Shown piece after piece: positions 7,102-13,678 of a stretch of DNA of 14,036 bases. The DNA is from Stenotrophomonas maltophilia. Its GTDB lineage: Bacteria > Pseudomonadota > Gammaproteobacteria > Xanthomonadales > Xanthomonadaceae. The stretch is from contig DJBL01000103.1 of assembly GCA_002435595.1 (NCBI GenBank), positions 1-14,036 of the forward strand, read 5' to 3'. A program made the translations under genes and the position numbers. Positions within the stretch are counted from its first letter, which is position 1. Every line of letters begins with the position of its first letter. The notes beneath the pieces are model-generated. The model made no database searches and was not told where the DNA came from. It saw only the letters and a program-made list of their open reading frames with translations.

Positions 7102-7113
7102 TTACACCTGTAA
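7102..7113. promoter_or_regulatory. BlaI-type operator 2 (over RBS, next to start codon)
   Basis: TTACACCTGTAA contains the exact BlaI/MecI core TACA-NN-TGTA. It lies just before the first blaI ATG and covers its AGGTG ribosome binding site. Its centre is 24 bp from that of operator 1, and the two share the half-site CGATTAC on the minus strand. Confidence 0.7.
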
Positions 7114-7122
7114 TCGATGATG

Positions 7123-7140
7123 CGATTACGCACGTAATCG
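7123..7140. promoter_or_regulatory. BlaI-type operator 1 (over the -10)
   Basis: CGATTACGCACGTAATCG is a perfect 18-bp palindrome with 8-bp arms and a 2-base centre. Its core TACG-NN-CGTA is a variant of the BlaI box. It overlaps the -10 hexamer and the spacer of the blaI promoter, a position suited to repression. Confidence 0.7.
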
Positions 7141-7153
7141 AACGCCATGTCAA
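7125..7153 (-). promoter_or_regulatory. Promoter of the blaI-M56-lipoprotein operon
   Basis: On the minus strand a perfect -35 TTGACA (7148-7153) is followed by a 17-bp spacer and CGTAAT (7125-7130), 4 of 6 matches to the -10. Transcription should start near 7118, leaving a leader of about 17 bases with the AGGTG ribosome binding site. Confidence 0.7.
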
Positions 7154-7215
7154 CCCTTCGACAACCGGTTCATGCCGTCGCTGCGAGCATCGCTGCATGC
7201 CCTGCGGAGGCCGCG

Positions 7216-7773
7216 ATGCGACGCTACCGAAAATTCGACTACCCGGTGGACGATGTCCGCCGCTTCCTGGAACCGGGCCCGATCGTGCTGGTGAGCTCGG
7301 CCTGGAAGGACCAGCGCAACGTCATGACCTTGGGCTGGCACATGGTGCTGGAGTTCACGCCCTCGCGGCTGGCGACCATGATCTCGCGCGGCAACCACAG
7401 CTTCGAGCTGATCCGGCGCAGTGGCGAGTGCGTGATCAACCTGCCCACCGCGGCGATGCTCGACACGATCGTGGGCATCGGCAACACCTGTGGGGCGGAG
7501 GTCGACAAGTTCGACCACTTCGGCCTGGAAACCGCCGCGGCCAGCGCGGTGGCCGCGCCGCTGCTGGCGCAGTGCCCGGCCAGCTTCGAATGCCGGCTGG
7601 TGGACCGCAGCCAGATCAAGCGGCATGGCCTGTTCGTGTGGGAGGTGGTCAAGGCGCATGTCGCGCGGGTGCCCAAACTGCCGCGCACCGTGCACTACCG
7701 GGGCGAGGGCCGGTTCATGGTGTCCGGCGCGGAAGTCTCGCGTCGCCGTCTGTTCAAGCCTGAAATGCTGTAA
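7216..7773 (+). CDS. Flavin reductase family protein (FMN-binding split barrel)
   Basis: A 185-residue cytoplasmic protein of the flavin reductase-like family (COG1853), which binds FMN in a split beta-barrel. Visible family features are the opening KFDYPVDDVRRFLEPGPIVLVSS, the segment RNVMTLGWHMVLEFTPSRLATMISRGNHSFELIRRSGECVINLP split over two motifs (T-x-G-W and the N-H-S-F-x-L turn), and the GNTCGAEVDKFDHFGL region. The frame is open upstream to 7147, but GGAGG lies 5 bases before the ATG at 7216, and the upstream part overlaps the divergent operon promoter. The physiological partner is not evident; members reduce flavins or bind other redox ligands. It is divergent from blaI and 31 bases upstream of the acetyl-CoA hydrolase-family gene, so the two are probably co-transcribed. 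Whether the BlaI operators also affect it is open. Confidence 0.88.
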   Translation: MRRYRKFDYPVDDVRRFLEPGPIVLVSSAWKDQRNVMTLGWHMVLEFTPSRLATMISRGNHSFELIRRSGECVINLPTAAMLDTIVGIGNTCGAEVDKFDHFGLETAAASAVAAPLLAQCPASFECRLVDRSQIKRHGLFVWEVVKAHVARVPKLPRTVHYRGEGRFMVSGAEVSRRRLFKPEML

Positions 7774-7804
7774 TGGCCCGCATGACTCTGCAGGATGGCG
7801 CTGG

Positions 7805-9763
7805 ATGACCGATCACCTTACCGACCTCGACGCGGCCACCGACTGGTTGCTGCAGCGGGTGGATGGCCCGCTGCGCATCGGCGCGCCGCTGGCCCTGGGC
7901 AAACCGCATCGGCTGCTCAGCGCACTGTATGCCCGGGTGGAAAATGATCCATCACGACCGCTGCAGATCTACACCGCGCTGTCGCTGAACCCGCCCAGGC
8001 CCGCCGCGGGCGGGTTGGAAGCCCGCTTCATGGCGCCGTTCGCGCAGCGCCATTTCGGCGAAGACTTCCCCCGCCTGGCCTACGCCGACGCAATGCTCCG
8101 CGACCGCCTGCCGGCGCACGTGCAGGTGGAAGAGTTCTACATGCAGTCCGGCGCCCTGCTCGGCTCCTCGCAGGCACAGCGCAGCTACACCAGCCTCAAC
8201 TACACCCACGCCGCCGACGCGGTGGCCCAGCGCGCCCCGCACGCCATCGTGCAGAAGGTCGCGATGCGCCCGGACGACCGCCGCCTGTCGCTGTCGTGCA
8301 ACAACGACATCACCCAGGACACCCTGGATGCCATGGCCGCGCGCGGCCTGCCACGCCCCTTGATGATCGCCGAGATCGATCCGCAGCTGCCCTACCTGGG
8401 CGGTACGGCGACGGTGGACGTGAGCTTCTTCGACCTGGTGATCACCCCGCCAGCGCCCTACCCCGACCTGTTCGGGCTGCCGCGACAACCGGTTGGCGAT
8501 GCCGACTACGCCATTGGGCTGTACGCCAGCGCGCTGGTCCGCGATGGCGGCACGCTGCAGATCGGCATCGGCACGCTGGCCGATGCGATCAGCCACGCAC
8601 TGGTGCTGCGGCATACCGACAACGCGCGCTACCGGCAGCTGCTGCATGCACTGGACCCGGGACTGGCCAGCCACCCCACCGTGCTGGAATGCGGGGGCCT
8701 GGATCCGTTCGAGATCGGCCTGTACGGCTGCAGCGAGATGCTCAACGAGGGCTTCCGCCGGCTGGTTCAGACCGGGGTGATCCGGCGCAAGGTGCACGAC
8801 GACCTGGCCTTGATGCAGCGGATCGAGAACGGCAGCACCCTGTCGATCGACCACGCCACGCTGGCGGCCGAAGGCGAGTACCTGCACGGCGCGTTCTACC
8901 TGGGGTCGCCGGAGTTCTACCAGTGGCTGCGCGACCTGCCCGACGACGAGCGCCGGGCGATCGGCATGCGCCGGATCAGCGAGATCAACCAGTTGTACGG
9001 CGGCGATGAAGTACTCGAACGCCTGCAGCGTCGCCATGCGCGCTTCTTCAACTCGTGCATGATCGCCACCGCGCTGGGCGCGGCGGTGTCCGATGCACTG
9101 GAAGACGGCCGGGTGGTATCGGGCGTGGGCGGCCAGTACAACTTCGTGGCGATGGCCCATGCGTTGCCGGAGGCACGCAGCGCGCTGATGTTCCGCGCGG
9201 TGCGCGAGGACAAGGGCCAACGGCAGTCCAACGTGCGCTGGAACTATGGTCACACCACCATCCCGCGCCACCTGCGCGACATCTACATCAACGAATACGG
9301 CATCGCCGACCTGCGCAACCTCACCGACGAGGACTGCGTGACCGGCATGGCCGGGATTACCGATGCAGCCTTCCAGGACACGCTGCTGCAGACCGCCAAG
9401 GCCGCCAAAAAGCTGGACGCGGCATTCGTGGCCCCATCGCACTGGCAACAGCGCAATACCGCCGGCGCGGTGAGTGCCGCACTGGCACCGTTCCGCCAGT
9501 CGGGGCTGCTGCCGGACTATCCACTGGGCAGCGACTTCACCGAGGTCGAACAGCACCTGGTGAAGGCGTTGGGCTGGCTGAAGCAGAACACGCAGACGCG
9601 CGGCAGCAAGCTGCGTACGGTGTGGGCCGCGCTGCGCCAGCCAGCCGGCGATGGCGACGCGGTGTACCTGCAGCGGATGGCGCTGGATGCGCCCGCGACG
9701 TTGGGCGAACGGCTGGAAGCCCGGCTGGTGCGGTTGGCGTTGGCGCGGACCGCCGCGGCCTGA
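7805..9763 (+). CDS. Acetyl-CoA hydrolase/transferase family protein
   Basis: A 652-residue cytoplasmic protein of the family that hydrolyses acyl-CoA or transfers CoA between carboxylates. Support: LQIGIGTLADAISHAL (252-266) is the CoA-binding strand-turn of the second domain. GLYGCSEMLNEGFRRLVQTGVI aligns with the catalytic-Glu segment of the family, making Glu311 the likely nucleophile. SGVGGQYNFV (439-448) and INEYGIADLRNLT (495-507) are C-terminal domain signatures. It is longer than the usual 430-530 residues, and the usual GGQxDF reads GGQYNF. This suggests a divergent subfamily whose substrate I cannot name. The frame is open from 7490, but that part shadows the reductase gene. The ATG at 7805 follows AGGA at 9 bases and fits the family start. 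It ends 127 bases before the convergent tkt gene. Confidence 0.85.
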   Translation: MTDHLTDLDAATDWLLQRVDGPLRIGAPLALGKPHRLLSALYARVENDPSRPLQIYTALSLNPPRPAAGGLEARFMAPFAQRHFGEDFPRLAYADAMLRDRLPAHVQVEEFYMQSGALLGSSQAQRSYTSLNYTHAADAVAQRAPHAIVQKVAMRPDDRRLSLSCNNDITQDTLDAMAARGLPRPLMIAEIDPQLPYLGGTATVDVSFFDLVITPPAPYPDLFGLPRQPVGDADYAIGLYASALVRDGGTLQIGIGTLADAISHALVLRHTDNARYRQLLHALDPGLASHPTVLECGGLDPFEIGLYGCSEMLNEGFRRLVQTGVIRRKVHDDLALMQRIENGSTLSIDHATLAAEGEYLHGAFYLGSPEFYQWLRDLPDDERRAIGMRRISEINQLYGGDEVLERLQRRHARFFNSCMIATALGAAVSDALEDGRVVSGVGGQYNFVAMAHALPEARSALMFRAVREDKGQRQSNVRWNYGHTTIPRHLRDIYINEYGIADLRNLTDEDCVTGMAGITDAAFQDTLLQTAKAAKKLDAAFVAPSHWQQRNTAGAVSAALAPFRQSGLLPDYPLGSDFTEVEQHLVKALGWLKQNTQTRGSKLRTVWAALRQPAGDGDAVYLQRMALDAPATLGERLEARLVRLALARTAAA

Positions 9764-9778
9764 GCGTCGTGCGCGGTG

Positions 9779-9821
9779 GTAGCCCGCGCCATTGGCGGTG
9801 CCGGCCAGCGGCCGGCACTAC
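9779..9821. repeat. GTAG-headed palindromic element (SMAG-like)
   Basis: The clear half is on the minus strand: GTAG (9821-9818) followed by TGCCGGCC, a 3-base loop and GGCCGGCA (9817-9799), a perfect 8-bp stem. A plus-strand GTAG at 9779-9782 with a weaker hairpin makes a possible head-to-head pair. It has the same design as the element at 4875-4917, which strengthens the call as a dispersed repeat. Confidence 0.55.
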
Positions 9822-9831
9822 CGGTCAAATG

Positions 9832-9860
9832 CAGAAGGCCGGGCAATGCCCGGCCTTCTG
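9832..9860. terminator. Terminator hairpin between acetyl-CoA hydrolase-family gene and tkt
   Basis: CAGAAGGCCGGGCA (9832-9845) and TGCCCGGCCTTCTG (9847-9860) pair perfectly over 14 bp. It lies 31 bases after the tkt stop. On the minus strand it continues with CATTTGACC, a short T-containing tail. The symmetric stem probably serves both convergent genes, although no long T run is present on either side. Confidence 0.75.
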
Positions 9861-9890
9861 GATTACATCGACATCATCGAACGCGGTGCG

Positions 9891-11891
9891 TCAGAGTGCC
9901 TTGGCAGCAGCCACCACGGCATCGGTGGTGATGCCGAAGTGCTTGTACAGCGCTTCGGCCGGGGCCGAGGCACCGAAGGTGTCGATACCGATCACCGCAC
10001 CGTCCAGGCCCACGTACTGGCGCCAGAAACCGGTGACGCCCGCTTCCACCGCCACGCGCTTGCGCACGGCGTTGGGCAGCACGGACTCGCGGTAGGCCGC
10101 GTCCTGGCGCTCGAACACGTCGGTGGACGGCATCGACACCACGCGGGTCTTGATCCCGGCGGCGTCCAGCTCGGCCTTGGCGGCCACGGCCAGACCCACT
10201 TCCGAACCGGTACCGATCAGGATCACGTCCGGCACGCCGCCTTCGGCATCGGCCAGCACGTAGCCACCGCGGGCGATCTGGGCGACCTGCCCGGTGCTGC
10301 GCGGCTGGTGCGGCAGGTTCTGGCGGCTGAACACCAGGCAGCTCGGGCCGTCGGTGCGGGTGATCGCCGACTTCCAGCTGACCGCCGACTCGACCGCATC
10401 GCACGGGCGCCACACATCGTTGTTGGGGATGTAGCGCAGCGAGGCCAGGTGCTCCACCGGCTGGTGGGTCGGGCCGTCTTCGCCCAGGCCGATCGAGTCG
10501 TGGGTGTACACGTGAATGGCGTGGGCCGGAATCAACGCGCTCATGCGCACGCCGTTGCGGGCGTAGTCGCTGAACACCAGGAAGGTGGCGTCGAACGGAA
10601 TGAAGCCACCGTGCAGGGCCAGGCCATTGGCGATGGCGGTCATGCCGAACTCGCGCACGCCGTAGTACACGTAGTTGGCGTTCGGATCGTCGGTGGCCAC
10701 CGACTTGCTGGCCTTCCACAGGGTCAGGTTGGAATGGGCCAGATCGGCCGAACCACCCACCAGCTCCGGCAGCAGCGGCGCGAACGCTTCGATCGCCAGC
10801 TGCGAGGCCTTGCGCGAGGCGATGGTCTGGCCATCGGCCTGCACCTGGGCGATGTAGGCATCGGCCTTGGCGACGAAGTCGGCCGGCAGTTCGCCGTGCG
10901 AGCGACGGGTCAGCTCTTCGGCCTCGGCCGGGAACTGTGCGGCGTACTTGTCGAACTGCAGTTCCCACTCGGCCTGGCGCAGGGTGCCGGTACCGCCGGC
11001 ACGCCAGCCGGCGTAGATCTCTTCGGGGATCTCGAACGGACCGTAGTTCCAGCCCAGCTGCTTGCGGGTGGCGTCCAGCTCGTCCTTGCCCAGCGGGGCG
11101 CCGTGGCTGGATTCCTTGCCGGCCTTGCCCGGCGAACCGAAGCCGATGGTGGTGCGGCAGCAGATCAGGGTGGGCTTGTCGAACTGCGCCAGCGCGCCAT
11201 CGATGGCGGCCTTGATGCTGTCCGGATCGTGGCCATCGACGCCGCGCACCACGTTCCAGCCATAGGCTTCGAAACGCTCGGGGGTGTTGTCGGTGAACCA
11301 GCCTTCGGTGTTGCCGTCGATGGAGATGTGGTTGTCATCCCAGAAGCAGACCAGCTTGCCCAGGCCCCAGGTACCGGCCAGCGACGCGGCCTCGTGCGAG
11401 ATGCCTTCCATCAGGCAGCCATCGCCCAGGAACACCCAGGTGCGGTGGTCCACGATCTCGTGCTCGGGGCGGTTGTAGCGCTGTGCCAGCAGCTTTTCCG
11501 CCAGCGCAAAGCCGACCGCGTTGGCCAGGCCCTGGCCGAGCGGGCCGGTGGTGGTTTCCACGCCGGGGGTTTCATGGTGCTCGGGGTGGCCGGCGGTCTT
11601 GCTGCCCAGCTGGCGGAACTGCTTGAGCTGCTCGATCGGCAGGTCGTAGCCGCTCAGGTGCAGCAGCGCGTACTGCAGCATCGAGCCGTGGCCGTTGGAC
11701 AGCACGAAGCGGTCGCGGTTGAACCACTTGGGGTTGTTGGGGTTGTGACGGAGATAGTCGTTCCAGAGGACCTCGGCGATATCGGCCATGCCCATCGGCA
11801 TGCCGGGATGCCCGGACTTGGCGGTTTCGACCGCATCAGCGGCTAGGAAGCGGATGGCGTTGGCCAACTGGCGGCGGGTAGGCTGCGTCAT
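9891..11891 (-). CDS. tkt: Transketolase
   Basis: Thiamine diphosphate enzyme that moves two-carbon ketol units between sugar phosphates in the non-oxidative pentose phosphate pathway. The 666 residues match the usual length. Domain order is pyrophosphate domain, pyrimidine domain, C-terminal domain. Visible motifs are SGHPGMPMGMA (26-36), the TPP motif beginning GDG (156-158) and closing with WDDNHISIDG (Asp185-Asn187), GKAGKESSHGAPLG (substrate-binding His), the catalytic Glu in VREFGMTAIANGLALHGG, and THDSIGLGEDGPTHQPVEHLASLR. The frame is open another 33 codons upstream, but that part lacks similarity, and MTQPTRRQLANAIRFLAADAV is the standard start. No clear Shine-Dalgarno sequence precedes it; instead there are overlapping hairpins. 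The gene is monocistronic by layout. Confidence 0.97.
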   Translation of the reverse strand: MTQPTRRQLANAIRFLAADAVETAKSGHPGMPMGMADIAEVLWNDYLRHNPNNPKWFNRDRFVLSNGHGSMLQYALLHLSGYDLPIEQLKQFRQLGSKTAGHPEHHETPGVETTTGPLGQGLANAVGFALAEKLLAQRYNRPEHEIVDHRTWVFLGDGCLMEGISHEAASLAGTWGLGKLVCFWDDNHISIDGNTEGWFTDNTPERFEAYGWNVVRGVDGHDPDSIKAAIDGALAQFDKPTLICCRTTIGFGSPGKAGKESSHGAPLGKDELDATRKQLGWNYGPFEIPEEIYAGWRAGGTGTLRQAEWELQFDKYAAQFPAEAEELTRRSHGELPADFVAKADAYIAQVQADGQTIASRKASQLAIEAFAPLLPELVGGSADLAHSNLTLWKASKSVATDDPNANYVYYGVREFGMTAIANGLALHGGFIPFDATFLVFSDYARNGVRMSALIPAHAIHVYTHDSIGLGEDGPTHQPVEHLASLRYIPNNDVWRPCDAVESAVSWKSAITRTDGPSCLVFSRQNLPHQPRSTGQVAQIARGGYVLADAEGGVPDVILIGTGSEVGLAVAAKAELDAAGIKTRVVSMPSTDVFERQDAAYRESVLPNAVRKRVAVEAGVTGFWRQYVGLDGAVIGIDTFGASAPAEALYKHFGITTDAVVAAAKAL

Positions 11892-11934
11892 GGTTCTGAG
11901 AGTCGGGAGGCTCCCGCGGAGCTGCGGGCAGCCA

Positions 11935-11963
11935 ATTGTCCCACAGACGTCCGGCGGGGTCAG
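11935..11963 (-). promoter_or_regulatory. Candidate tkt promoter
   Basis: On the minus strand CTGACC (11958-11963), a 17-bp spacer and GACAAT (11935-11940) each match the sigma-70 hexamers at 4 of 6 positions. The transcript would start near 11928 and have a leader of about 37 bases. The score is modest and other placements are possible. Confidence 0.35.
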
Positions 11964-12210
11964 GCCGGGTGTCGACTTTCTGAATGACAATCGCCGTGTG
12001 CGGGTGCAGGGCTGTTCACATGGGGCCTTGACCTCGTTTGGGCGTGGCGCGCGCGTCCGGGCCCCCCCGGCGGCGGCCTCCTTTACGTTGCCAAGGGCAC
12101 GCTGCCGGGGGACATTTGCGCCAAGTGCCTGCCGGCCGCGGAGGGCCCCGGACTCGCGCGTGCCACCTGATCCAAGCCGCGCTTGTTCGCCACCGTCCCG
12201 TCGTCCGTGG

Positions 12211-12249
12211 AAAGAAAAACGCCCCGATTCCTGACCGAACCGAGGCGTT
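12211..12249 (-). terminator. Rho-independent terminator of the symporter gene
   Basis: On the minus strand AACGCCTCGGTTC pairs with GAATCGGGGCGTT (13 bp with two G-T wobbles) around the loop GGTCAG. The T-rich tail TTTCTTT follows (12217-12211). It begins about 40 bases after the symporter stop. Confidence 0.85.
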
Positions 12250-12289
12250 CTGCGGGCGAATGCGCGGCAGGCCGCGCCCGCCGGGGGGG

Positions 12290-13612
12290 TCAGTCGCGGC
12301 TGACCTGCACCGGCACCGGGCTGTCCTCGGTTTCGCCCTTGGCCACCAGGGTGGTCAGGGCCAGGTCACCGGTGACGTTGAGCGCGGTACGGCACATGTC
12401 CAGGAAGTGGTTCACGCCCAGGATCAGGCCGATGCCCAGCGGATTGACCCCGACCATGGCGCAGATCATCGCCACCACCGGCAGCGAGCCCGACGGGACG
12501 CCCGCCGTGCCGATACCGCCGAGGATGCACACGGCCATCACCATGATCTGCTGGCCGATGCTCAGGTCCACGCCGAAGAACTGGGCCAGGAAGATCACCG
12601 TCACGCCCTCGAACAGCGCGGTGCCGTTCTGGTTGGCGGTGGCGCCCACGGTCAGCACGAAGCGCGAGACCTTCTGCGGCAGGCCCATCTGGTCGGCCAC
12701 GCGCAGCGCGGTCGGCAGGGTGGCATTGCTGGACGCGGTGGAGAAGGCCATCACCGTGGCTTCCTGGGTATCGCGGAAGAACGACAGCGGCGAACGCCCG
12801 GACAGCCACACGGCGGTGCCGTAGGTCACCACCATGTGCACGCCCAGCGCCAGCACCACCACGCCCACGTAGGCGCCCAGGCGGATGATCAGCTCGAAAC
12901 CGAACAGCGCGGCCAGGTTGAACATGAAGCAGGCCACCGCATACGGCGCCAGCCGGATGACCAGGTTGATCAGCGTCATCGACACTTCGAACACGCCTTC
13001 CACGGCGCGGCGCAGCGGGGCGACCTTCTCTTCGTCGCTGAGCACCATGCCGATGCCGAACATCAGCGCGAAGAACATCAGCGACAGGATGGCGCCGTTG
13101 TCCGATGCGGCCTGGAGCACGTTGCTGGGCACGATCGACAGCAGCATGTCCATGCCCTTGGGCGTTTCATGGATGCCGGCGACGATTTCCCTGCTGCGCT
13201 CGGCGTTCTCCGAGAGCATCTGCGCGGCCACCTGCGGGTCCACGCCGGCGCCGGGCTTGAGCACGTTGACCAGCACCAGGCCGATGCCCACCGCGATGCC
13301 CGACAGCAGCACCGTGTAGGCCAGGGTCTTCCAGCCGATCCGGCCCAGCGCGCGGATGTCGCCCATCTCCGACACGCCCATGATCAGCGCCGAGAAGATC
13401 AACGGCACGATCAGCATGAAGATCAGATTGAGGAACAGGCCCGACAGTGGCGTGGTCACCCAGGCCATCACGCCCTTGGCGAAATCGGTCAGGCCGGGGA
13501 CGCCCGGGCCGGCGGCGTGCACGATCAGGCCCAGCACCAGGCCCAATGCGAAGCCAATGCCCATTTTCCAGTGCAAAGGCAGTTTCTGCCGGGTCTTTGC
13601 GGCCTCAGTCAT
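12290..13612 (-). CDS. Dicarboxylate/amino acid:cation symporter (SLC1/DAACS family)
   Basis: A 440-residue inner-membrane carrier of the GltP/DctA/GltPh family, importing acidic amino acids or C4-dicarboxylates with cations. The expected elements are present in order: N-terminal helices from about residue 17, re-entrant loop HP1 with the serine-rich FSTASSNATLPTA (290-302), the TM7 motif here reading NQNGT (327-331), HP2 with GVPSGSLP (371-378), and TM8 with DMCRTALNVTGD (405-416). Arg408, which binds the substrate side-chain carboxylate in GltPh, is kept, favouring an acidic substrate. Two acidic positions of GltPh appear replaced: the NMDGT Asp by Asn329 and Asp390 by Asn401 (aligned by eye). 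AGGAAA precedes the ATG by 8 bases. The gene is monocistronic with its own terminator. gltP versus dctA cannot be decided here. Confidence 0.92.
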   Translation of the reverse strand: MTEAAKTRQKLPLHWKMGIGFALGLVLGLIVHAAGPGVPGLTDFAKGVMAWVTTPLSGLFLNLIFMLIVPLIFSALIMGVSEMGDIRALGRIGWKTLAYTVLLSGIAVGIGLVLVNVLKPGAGVDPQVAAQMLSENAERSREIVAGIHETPKGMDMLLSIVPSNVLQAASDNGAILSLMFFALMFGIGMVLSDEEKVAPLRRAVEGVFEVSMTLINLVIRLAPYAVACFMFNLAALFGFELIIRLGAYVGVVVLALGVHMVVTYGTAVWLSGRSPLSFFRDTQEATVMAFSTASSNATLPTALRVADQMGLPQKVSRFVLTVGATANQNGTALFEGVTVIFLAQFFGVDLSIGQQIMVMAVCILGGIGTAGVPSGSLPVVAMICAMVGVNPLGIGLILGVNHFLDMCRTALNVTGDLALTTLVAKGETEDSPVPVQVSRD

Positions 13613-13640
13613 CTAGCGGCTTTCCTGTAAAGAATTGAAT

Positions 13641-13672
13641 CAGCTTAGCAAAGCCGGTCCCGCAGGCCCGGC
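13641..13672 (-). terminator. Weak candidate terminator after the BatD-like gene
   Basis: On the minus strand GCCGG (13672-13668) pairs with CCGGC (13657-13653) around an inner CC/GG stem, followed by TTTGCT. It lies just after the stop at 13679 and before the symporter gene. The stem is short and imperfect and the tail weak. Confidence 0.3.
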
Positions 13673-13678
13673 AGCGCA

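Larger units (their letters stand above)
11892..12289. other. Gene-free region between tkt and the symporter gene
   Basis: 398 bases without a believable gene. They hold the tkt leader with two overlapping hairpins (11904-11932), a candidate tkt promoter (11935-11963), a GC-rich structured block (12064-12111) and the symporter terminator (12211-12249). The frames that cross it are Arg/Pro-rich and resemble no protein. No tRNA-like arms or ribosomal RNA are visible. Confidence 0.7.

Noticed and set aside
7952..9556. 534-residue minus-strand open frame opposite the acetyl-CoA hydrolase-family gene
   Set aside because: Antisense shadow produced by high third-position GC; no recognisable domain and no start signal.
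9792..11846. 684-residue plus-strand open frame opposite tkt
   Set aside because: Longer than most real genes here, but its composition is that of an antisense shadow and it runs over the tkt terminator and nearly all of tkt.
11892..11990. 33-codon upstream extension of transketolase
   Set aside because: No similarity to transketolases; the standard N-terminus starts at 11891 and the extension covers the likely promoter.
11788..12234. 148-residue plus-strand frame in the tkt-symporter gap
   Set aside because: Begins inside tkt antisense, is Arg/Pro/Ala-rich and shows no ribosome binding site or motif.
12038..13630. 530-residue plus-strand open frame opposite the symporter
   Set aside because: His/Gln/Arg-rich shadow; the minus strand holds a complete SLC1 carrier.
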